A stretch of DNA of 10,725 nucleotides, taken from the NCBI GenBank assembly GCA_004292705.1, contig RDXA01000398.1, positions 1 through 10,725 of the forward strand. Direction: 5' to 3'. How positions within the stretch are numbered: the stretch's first letter is position 1; every line of letters begins with the position of its first letter. Below are positions 5,284 to 10,725 of the stretch, one piece after another. A program made the position numbers and the translations under genes. The notes beneath the pieces are model-generated. The model did not search any database. It was not told the DNA's origin and saw only the letters and a list, made by a program, of their open reading frames with translations. This DNA comes from Sphingomonadales bacterium. Its GTDB lineage: Bacteria; Pseudomonadota; Alphaproteobacteria; Sphingomonadales; Sphingomonadaceae.

Positions 5284-7239
5284 ATGCAGGCCAGAATGTC
5301 GTTCATGCGCAAGCTGCTGCGCGACAAGACCGCCAATACCCTCGCAATTTCTGCGGCGGCGATGGTCCCGCTGATGGCGATGGTAGGCGGCGGGGTTGAT
5401 GCCAGTCGCTATTACATGACTGCCGCGCGGATGCAGGCCGCATGCGATGCGGGCGCGCTGGCAGCGCGCCGGGCGATGACTGACGACACCTTCACCACCG
5501 CGCATCGCCAGATCGGCCTCAACTTCTTCGACCAGAATTTCAGCGACGGGATGTTCGGGGTTTCGGGGCGGGTCCGCAACTTCACCTCAGACGGTGACGG
5601 CGTTGTGTTCGGCAATGCCAGTGCCACGCTGCCCAGCACCATCATGGGCGCATTCGGCTACGAACAGTTCAACATTGCCGTGTCGTGCACCGCGGAAATC
5701 AACATCTCGAACTCGGACATCATGTTCGTGCTCGACGTCACGGGCTCGATGGCTTGCCTGCCCAATGGTTCCAGCTGCTCCTCCGGATCGAGTTCCAAGA
5801 TCGCCGGACTGCGTACCGCGGTGATGAATTTCTATGACACCGTGGAAGCGGCGACTTCGGCGAGTGCGCAGGTGCGCTATGGCTTTGTGCCCTATTCGCA
5901 GCAGGTCAATGTCGGCTTTGCAATCCCGCGCGTCCACATGGCCAACAGCCATACCTATCAGTCGCGCGTGGCACGTTACAACCCGGCCCCCTTCCCCGAC
6001 AACGATGCCGGCGACACGGTCGTGTTTTCGGACGCCACCGAATGGCTGCCGCGTTCGACGTCAAACTTCAATTCCACCAACACCGACCACTACCGCTTCC
6101 GCACCGGTGGGTCGGCGGGCACGACTGCGCGTAACTTCTGCCTCAACACTTTGCCCGGAACCCGCACTGTCACTGTGAATGGCGTGGCGCAGACCTGGCA
6201 GGTGTTTGCGCCGACAGAATATGTCACCGGTCAATGGACAGGTGGAGACTCAAACAACCGCGCCGGTTGTCGTGGTCGCGTGCGCAAGACGCGCGTGCTG
6301 ACCACGGCCGACGTGACGCCGACCTTCCGCGACTGGGTATATTGCCCGGTGACAACCGGCACCGCCTCGCCTTGCGGCGTTACCAACCCTGCCAAGAGCC
6401 CGGCCGGGTGGGAAACGGTGAACCTTTCAAGCCTGTACACCAACAACACGATCCAGCTTCCGGTCGGCACTGACGGTGCCATGATCACGCAGACCTGGAG
6501 CGGCTGCATCGAAGAGCCGGTGTGGATGGACACCACCGGCAACTACAGCCCGATCCCGGCCGCTGCGCATGATCTCAACATCAATCTGGTGCCCGCGAAC
6601 GAAGCGCAGCGCTGGAAGCCCGCACTCAATTCCGGCGTCTGGGAACGGCGTGACGGCAACGGCAACCGCACGACAGCCAACGTCATTGACGCCGGCAACC
6701 AGAACACCCCCGGCTTTACCTGCCCGCGCGCCGCAGCGAGGCTGAGTGAAATCTCCCGCACCGACCTGCAAACATACGTCAATAGCCTTGTTGCAACCGG
6801 GCAGACCTATCATGACATCGGGATGCTGTGGGGTGCGCGCTTCATCTCGCCCAACGGCATGTTCGCAGCAGATAACTCCACTGCGCCCAACGGCGATGCG
6901 ATTTCCCGTCACATCGTGTTCATGACCGACGGTGCCCAGGTCAACAGCGTCGAGAACTATTCAATGCAAGGGATCGAATGGTGGGATCGCCGTATCACTG
7001 GCGATGGTGATCAGTCCCGCGAAGTCACCCGCCGTGCAGCACGTCTCCAGGCGATTTGCAGGGCGGCCCAGCAGGAAAACATCACGGTCTGGGTGATCGC
7101 GTTCGGAACCACTCTGACGCAGAACCTGATCGACTGTGCATCGCCCGGTCGTGCCTTCCAGGCGAACGACAGTGCCACGCTCAATGCACAGTTTCAGGAA
7201 ATCGCCCAGAAGATCGCTGCGCTGAGGCTCACGTCATGA
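5284..7239 (+). CDS. TadG-like pilus assembly protein with split VWA domain
   Basis: The 651-residue protein begins with a short basic segment and one hydrophobic helix (about 20-40, with the GGGVDASRYY motif following). This is the N-terminal layout of TadG-like proteins of Flp/Tad pilus loci, anchored in the inner membrane with the rest periplasmic. A von Willebrand A domain follows. Its metal site is visible as DVTGS (Asp151, Thr153, Ser155), Thr508 in TGQTYHDIG and Asp549 in FMTDG. In an ordinary VWA domain these lie within roughly 110 residues; here about 300 extra residues (approximately 205-505) sit between VPYSQ and TYHDIG. Many cysteines, twelve in the whole protein, could form disulfides. 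The family role is thought to be in pilus assembly or adhesion; the ligand is unknown. ATG 5284 has AAGGGG 6 bases upstream. The stop overlaps the next start as ATGA, indicating translational coupling. Confidence 0.88.
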   Translation: MQARMSFMRKLLRDKTANTLAISAAAMVPLMAMVGGGVDASRYYMTAARMQAACDAGALAARRAMTDDTFTTAHRQIGLNFFDQNFSDGMFGVSGRVRNFTSDGDGVVFGNASATLPSTIMGAFGYEQFNIAVSCTAEINISNSDIMFVLDVTGSMACLPNGSSCSSGSSSKIAGLRTAVMNFYDTVEAATSASAQVRYGFVPYSQQVNVGFAIPRVHMANSHTYQSRVARYNPAPFPDNDAGDTVVFSDATEWLPRSTSNFNSTNTDHYRFRTGGSAGTTARNFCLNTLPGTRTVTVNGVAQTWQVFAPTEYVTGQWTGGDSNNRAGCRGRVRKTRVLTTADVTPTFRDWVYCPVTTGTASPCGVTNPAKSPAGWETVNLSSLYTNNTIQLPVGTDGAMITQTWSGCIEEPVWMDTTGNYSPIPAAAHDLNINLVPANEAQRWKPALNSGVWERRDGNGNRTTANVIDAGNQNTPGFTCPRAAARLSEISRTDLQTYVNSLVATGQTYHDIGMLWGARFISPNGMFAADNSTAPNGDAISRHIVFMTDGAQVNSVENYSMQGIEWWDRRITGDGDQSREVTRRAARLQAICRAAQQENITVWVIAFGTTLTQNLIDCASPGRAFQANDSATLNAQFQEIAQKIAALRLTS

Positions 7240-7853
7240 TCACTCGTCTGTCACATATCTGCATCTTGCTGCGGCAGCTTCGCGCTGACCGTAGCGGGGC
7301 GACCCTTGTCGAGTTCGCTTTCGTCGCGCCGGTGCTGCTGATGATGATCATGGGCCTGTTCGATATCGCGCACACGCAATACACCGCCTCGGTGTTGCAC
7401 GGCGCGATGCAGAAGGCCGGACGCGATCTCACCCTTGAGAGCGCGAACAGCCAGGAAACCTCCATCGACACCCGCGTCGCTGATCAGGTGCGATCCGTTA
7501 TGCCCAACGGCGCTGACATTACCTTCGAAAAGGTATCGCACTTCGACTTCGCGGACATCGGTGAACCCGAGGAGTTCACCGACCAGAACAGCGACGATAT
7601 CTGCAACAACAACGAGCCCTACGTCGACACCAACGACAATGGCAGTTGGGACCCTGATCGTGGCACCGAAGGGCTCGGGGGCGCTCGTGATGCGGTACTC
7701 TACACCGCCCGGGTCTCCTATCCCCGGCTATTCCCGATGTATTCGATGATCGGGCTTCCGACCACCGTCACGCTCGAAGCTTCGACCGTGCTGCGCAACC
7801 AGCCCTTCGATGAACAGAGCGAGCGCGTCACCACGACGAGGAATTGCACATGA
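7236..7853 (+). CDS. TadE-like pseudopilin with calcium-loop-like insert
   Basis: The 205-residue protein has a short basic N-terminus, then RSGATLVEFAFVAP and a hydrophobic helix to about residue 45. The pattern Gly21 followed by a hydrophobic run with Glu26 at +5 matches the prepilin-like processing site of TadE/TadF pseudopilins, cut by a dedicated prepilin peptidase in known Tad systems. The mature part would be periplasmic or incorporated at the pilus base. Residues 131-142, DTNDNGSWDPDR, resemble a calcium-binding loop (ligand-type residues at positions 1, 3, 5 and 9, Gly at 6). They are followed by GLGGARDAVLYT, and two cysteines (Cys123, Cys204) could pair. The ATG overlaps the stop of the TadG-like gene by 4 bases, with TGAGG 8 bases upstream. 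A longer in-frame reading from 7056 lies wholly inside the preceding gene and is rejected. Confidence 0.88.
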   Translation: MITRLSHICILLRQLRADRSGATLVEFAFVAPVLLMMIMGLFDIAHTQYTASVLHGAMQKAGRDLTLESANSQETSIDTRVADQVRSVMPNGADITFEKVSHFDFADIGEPEEFTDQNSDDICNNNEPYVDTNDNGSWDPDRGTEGLGGARDAVLYTARVSYPRLFPMYSMIGLPTTVTLEASTVLRNQPFDEQSERVTTTRNCT

Positions 7854-8539
7854 CCAATTTGAAGACGGTGTCGCGGCTGGCAAAAGCCCGGCGGGTCGCA
7901 CGACTGCTTGCTGGGGACCGTTCCGGTCTGGCGCTGGTCGAATTCGCCTTTGCGGCGCCGCTGGTGCTCGGGATGGGAATGCTGGGCACGGACACGGCAC
8001 TGCTGGTCGTCACGCACCTCCAGGTGAGCCAGATCGCCATGCAGGTTGCCGATAACGCCTCTCGCGTTGGCGAACAGGACGTTCTGACCGCTCGCAAGGT
8101 GTACGAACGCGACATCGCCGAGACGCTCATCGGTGCCGAAAAGCTGGGCGACAATATCGAAATCTTCGGCCAAGGCCGCGTGATCATTTCAAGCCTGCAA
8201 CGCAACGCGCAAGGCGGGCAATGGATCGCCTGGCAGCGCTGCCGCGGGGCCAAGCAGTATAACTCGTCCTATGGCGTCGAGGGTGCTGGTGCAACCGGCA
8301 CCTCTTTCCCCGGGATGGGAGAACCCGGCAGATACATCACCGCTTCGCAGGGCACTGCCGTGATGTTCGTCGAGGTTGCCTATGACTACGATTCGCCTCT
8401 GCCGGTCAACGTCTTCCGTGGAAACCAGATTGTCTACACGGCGGCATTCAATGTCCGCGACAACCGTGACCTGACCCGCCTGTATGCTGGCGGCCCTGTC
8501 GCGGGTTGCAGCACTTATTCGGCGAACCGCCCAACCTGA
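7850..8539 (+). CDS. TadE/TadF-like pseudopilin
   Basis: The 229-residue protein has a basic N-terminus with RRVARLLAGDRSG, then LALVEFAFAAPLVLG and a membrane helix to about residue 54. Gly26 with Glu31 at +5 gives the same prepilin-like processing pattern as the preceding gene, and the two share the DRSG-x-x-LVEFAF-x-AP signature. They are probably ancient duplicates with divergent C-terminal domains. The C-terminal part has a MFVEVAYDYDSPL segment (172-184) typical of TadE-like proteins, and two cysteines (131, 220). ATG 7850 overlaps the preceding stop as ATGA. GAGGAA lies 6 bases upstream, which favours it over a TTG at 7844. It is the last gene of the operon, and its stop lies 25 bases from the convergent pdhB stop. 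TadE and TadF cannot be separated with confidence by eye. Confidence 0.85.
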   Translation: MTNLKTVSRLAKARRVARLLAGDRSGLALVEFAFAAPLVLGMGMLGTDTALLVVTHLQVSQIAMQVADNASRVGEQDVLTARKVYERDIAETLIGAEKLGDNIEIFGQGRVIISSLQRNAQGGQWIAWQRCRGAKQYNSSYGVEGAGATGTSFPGMGEPGRYITASQGTAVMFVEVAYDYDSPLPVNVFRGNQIVYTAAFNVRDNRDLTRLYAGGPVAGCSTYSANRPT

Positions 8540-8564
8540 AGCAGGAGGGCTGGCAGCGTCCGGC

Positions 8565-9920
8565 TTACCTGTAGCACACCTTGCGCGCCGCCTCGGCGAT
8601 GCGCGCGGCGTCGATCAGCGCGAGTTTTTCGAGGTTGGCGGCATAGGGCAGCGGCACATCTTCGTTGCACACCCGCAGCACGGGCGCATCGAGATGGTCG
8701 AAGCCCTCCTCCATGCAAATGGCGATGATTTCGGAGGCGATCGAGCAGGTCGGCCAGCCCTCTTCGGCAATGATCAGCCGATTGGTCTTGGCGAGGCTTT
8801 TCAGCACGGTCTGCTTGTCGAGCGGGCGCAGGGTGCGAAGGTCGATCACCTCGGCATCGATACCCTCGCCCGCCAGCGTATTTGCCGCTTCCAGCGCCAT
8901 GCCGACGCCGATGGAATAGCTGACGATGGTGACATCGCTGCCTTCGCGCACGATCCGCGCCTTTCCGATGGGCAGGACATAATCATCGACATCGGGCACA
9001 TCGAAGCTGCGGCCATAGACCAGTTCGTTCTCGAGGAAGACCACCGGATCCTCGCAGCGGATCGCGGCCTTCATCAGCCCCTTGGCATCGGCGGCATCAT
9101 AGGGCGCGATCACAATCAGGCCGGGGACGCTGGCATACCACGGACCGTAGTTCTGCGAATGCTGCGCGCCGACGCGTGATGCGGCACCGTTGGGGCCGCG
9201 AAACACGATAGGGCAACGCATCTGGCCGCCTGACATGTAATTGGTCTTGGCAGCCGAATTGATGATGTGGTCGATCGCCTGCATCGCGAAGTTGAAGGTC
9301 ATGAATTCGACAATCGGACGAAGTCCGCCCATCGCAGCGCCAGTGCCAATGCCGGCAAAGCCGTATTCGGTGATCGGGGTGTCAATCACGCGCTTGGGGC
9401 CGAATTCCGCCAGCAGGCCCTGCGTGACCTTGTAGGCACCCTGATATTCGGCGACTTCCTCGCCCATCACGAACACGCGGGGATCGCGGCGCATTTCCTC
9501 GGCCATGGCATCGCGCAAGGCTTCGCGCACGGTGGTGCTGACGAGTGCGGTGCCAGCAGGGATGGCGGGATCGGCCGCGGCAACAACTGGGGCAGGCTCC
9601 TCGGCCTTGGGCGCTGGAGCCGGTGCGGGGGCTGGTACCGCTGCGGCAGCCGGCGCGGGCGCGGGCGCGGCCACCTCCCCTTCCCCCGCGATCAGCGCGA
9701 TCACCGCGCCAACCGCAACATCCTCGGTTCCTGCGGGCACCAGAATCCTTTCGAGGACGCCTTCATCGATGGCTTCGAATTCCATCGTCGCCTTGTCGGT
9801 CTCGATCTCGGCGATGATATCACCCGGCTCGATCCGGTCGCCTTCCTGCTTCAGCCACTTGGCGAGCGTGCCCTGCTCCATCGTCGGCGAGAGGGCCGGC
9901 ATCTTGAGTTCGATTCCCAT
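8565..9920 (-). CDS. pdhB: Pyruvate dehydrogenase E1 component, beta subunit, with N-terminal lipoyl domain
   Basis: This is the beta half of the thiamine-diphosphate-dependent E1 enzyme that decarboxylates pyruvate and reductively acetylates lipoyl groups in the pyruvate dehydrogenase complex. Residues 1-79 form a lipoyl domain with Lys43 in IETDKATMEFEA as the expected lipoylated lysine. Residues about 84-122 are a flexible Ala/Pro-rich linker. From about 126 the E1-beta fold follows, with VFVMGEEVAEYQGAYK, DTPITEYGFAGIGTGAA, RVGAQHSQNYGPWYA and a transketolase C-terminal half (VIDLRTLRPLD). At 451 residues it matches the lipoyl-bearing alphaproteobacterial form, longer than plain E1-beta. 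It starts 3 bases after the pdhA stop, with GGAGGAG embedded in the end of pdhA. The two genes are therefore co-transcribed and probably translationally coupled for 1:1 subunit supply. Confidence 0.96.
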   Translation of the reverse strand: MGIELKMPALSPTMEQGTLAKWLKQEGDRIEPGDIIAEIETDKATMEFEAIDEGVLERILVPAGTEDVAVGAVIALIAGEGEVAAPAPAPAAAAVPAPAPAPAPKAEEPAPVVAAADPAIPAGTALVSTTVREALRDAMAEEMRRDPRVFVMGEEVAEYQGAYKVTQGLLAEFGPKRVIDTPITEYGFAGIGTGAAMGGLRPIVEFMTFNFAMQAIDHIINSAAKTNYMSGGQMRCPIVFRGPNGAASRVGAQHSQNYGPWYASVPGLIVIAPYDAADAKGLMKAAIRCEDPVVFLENELVYGRSFDVPDVDDYVLPIGKARIVREGSDVTIVSYSIGVGMALEAANTLAGEGIDAEVIDLRTLRPLDKQTVLKSLAKTNRLIIAEEGWPTCSIASEIIAICMEEGFDHLDAPVLRVCNEDVPLPYAANLEKLALIDAARIAEAARKVCYR

Positions 9921-9923
9921 GGC

Positions 9924-10725
9924 TCAATACTCCTCCACGAGAACATCGGTATAGAGTTCACCCGCTGCAGGTTCGGGCGAGGTTTCCGCAAAATCAGCTG
10001 AAGCCGCGACTTCGGCACGGATCGCCTTGTCGATGGCTTTCAATTCGTCCTCGGTCTTGCCCAAATCGATGAGGGTCTTCTTGAGACCCTCGATGGGATC
10101 GTGATGGTCGCGCTGTTCCTGCACTTCCTCGCGGGTGCGATACTTGGCCGGATCGGACATCGAGTGCCCGCGGTAGCGGTAGGTGTTGCATTCCATCAGC
10201 ACCGGCCCCTTGCCCGCGCGCACGTGGGCGAAGGCGACTTCGGCGGCGGCGCGCACTTCGAGCACGTCCATGCCGTTCACTTCCATCCCCGGAATGCGGA
10301 ACGCGGTGCCGCGGCGGTAAAAGCGGGTTTCGGCGGAGGAACGCTTGGTGGCGGTGCCCATCGCGTATTGATTGTCCTCGACCACAAAGACGATGGGGAG
10401 GTTCCAGAGCGCCGCCATGTTGAAGGTCTCGTAGACCTGCCCCTGGTTTGCCGCACCATCGCCGAAATATGCTAGGCACAGACCGCCGTCACCGTTGTAT
10501 TGGTGCGCGAGCGCGAGACCGCCGCCCAGCGCCACCTGCGCACCGACGATGCCATGGCCGCCGTAGAACTTATGCTCGGTCGAGAACATATGCATCGACC
10601 CGCCCTTGCCCTTGGAGATCCCCGCCTCGCGGCCCGTCAGCTCGGCCATGATGACCTTGGGATCGATCCCGTAGGCGAGCATATGGCCGTGATCGCGGTA
10701 GCCGGTGATGACGCTGTCACGTTCG
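9924..10725 (-). CDS. pdhA: Pyruvate dehydrogenase E1 component, alpha subunit (5' end outside window)
   Basis: PdhA pairs with PdhB to form the E1 heterotetramer that binds thiamine diphosphate and Mg and decarboxylates pyruvate. The frame is open through the right edge, where residues reading ERDSVITGYRDHGH precede the first internal Met. About 266 C-terminal residues are present and perhaps 90 N-terminal residues are missing. The cofactor motif is clear: GDGAANQG near 10480, ending in VVEDNQYAMGT near 10375, the GDG...N signature of thiamine-diphosphate enzymes. GGHGIVGAQ lies before it. RYRGHSMSDPAKYRTREEV (about 10125-10180) is the E1-alpha loop that carries the regulatory phosphoserines in mitochondria. 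The protein ends in LYTDVLVEEY. The gene is upstream of pdhB in one operon, with a 3-base gap. Confidence 0.96.
   Translation of the reverse strand, partial: ERDSVITGYRDHGHMLAYGIDPKVIMAELTGREAGISKGKGGSMHMFSTEHKFYGGHGIVGAQVALGGGLALAHQYNGDGGLCLAYFGDGAANQGQVYETFNMAALWNLPIVFVVEDNQYAMGTATKRSSAETRFYRRGTAFRIPGMEVNGMDVLEVRAAAEVAFAHVRAGKGPVLMECNTYRYRGHSMSDPAKYRTREEVQEQRDHHDPIEGLKKTLIDLGKTEDELKAIDKAIRAEVAASADFAETSPEPAAGELYTDVLVEEY
9930..9936 (-). promoter_or_regulatory. Ribosome-binding site of pdhB inside the 3' end of pdhA
   Basis: On the minus strand these bases read GGAGGAG, which also encode part of the last VEEY residues of pdhA. They lie 9 bases before the pdhB ATG. Confidence 0.65.

Noticed and set aside
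8540..8564. Possible bidirectional terminator between the pilus-like operon and pdhB
   Set aside because: The 25 bases show only very short complementary arms and no T-run on either strand.
8484..9179. Plus-strand open frame (231 codons) overlapping the last pseudopilin gene and antisense to pdhB
   Set aside because: It overlaps two confidently identified genes and resembles no family. It is a codon-bias shadow of pdhB.
9588..9671. Ala/Pro-rich low-complexity repeat, possible tandem repeat
   Set aside because: It is the flexible interdomain linker between lipoyl and E1-beta domains of PdhB, an expected feature.

Overview
The window is high-GC, densely packed bacterial chromosome. It looks alphaproteobacterial, most likely Sphingomonadales (Erythrobacter/Porphyrobacter-like). 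The reasons are the style of the GyrA C-terminal domain, the pyruvate dehydrogenase E1-beta subunit with an N-terminal lipoyl domain, the folate/FAD-dependent TrmFO, and a TadG/TadE-type cluster preceded by a CtrA-like box. The assignment rests on recognised protein families, not on a database search. No tRNA, rRNA, CRISPR array, insertion sequence or phage gene was found.

Left part (1-3891): the 3' portion of gyrA runs in from the left edge. It meets, tail to tail with an 8-base overlap, a YhhN/TMEM86-type membrane protein gene on the minus strand. That gene is divergent from trmFO (tRNA uridine-54 methylation) across 67 bases.

Middle (3892-5283): two minus-strand genes follow, a degenerate squalene/phytoene-synthase-like protein and then a small membrane-anchored triple-EF-hand protein. 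The EF-hand stop codon abuts the trmFO stop with no spacer. A 222-base divergent intergenic region (5062-5283) then carries a near-consensus CtrA box (TTAG-N7-TTAAC) reading toward the next operon.

Pilus-like operon (5284-8539, plus strand): three genes joined by 4-base ATGA overlaps. The first encodes a TadG-like protein whose VWA domain keeps its metal-site residues but is split by about 300 residues. The second is a TadE-like pseudopilin with a calcium-loop-like insert. The third is a TadE/TadF-like pseudopilin. The secretion ATPase, platform proteins, secretin and major pilin of a full Tad system are not in the window, so the set is either a satellite of a tad locus elsewhere or a separate envelope assembly.

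Right part (8565-10725): pdhB and the 3' part of pdhA lie on the minus strand, tightly coupled (3 bases apart), and encode the E1 component of pyruvate dehydrogenase. The pdhA 5' end lies beyond the right edge.

Most of the window is core housekeeping. The part that deserves attention is the pilus-like operon with its probable cell-cycle regulator site, split VWA and calcium-loop pseudopilin. I saw no clearly new defence or mobile system.
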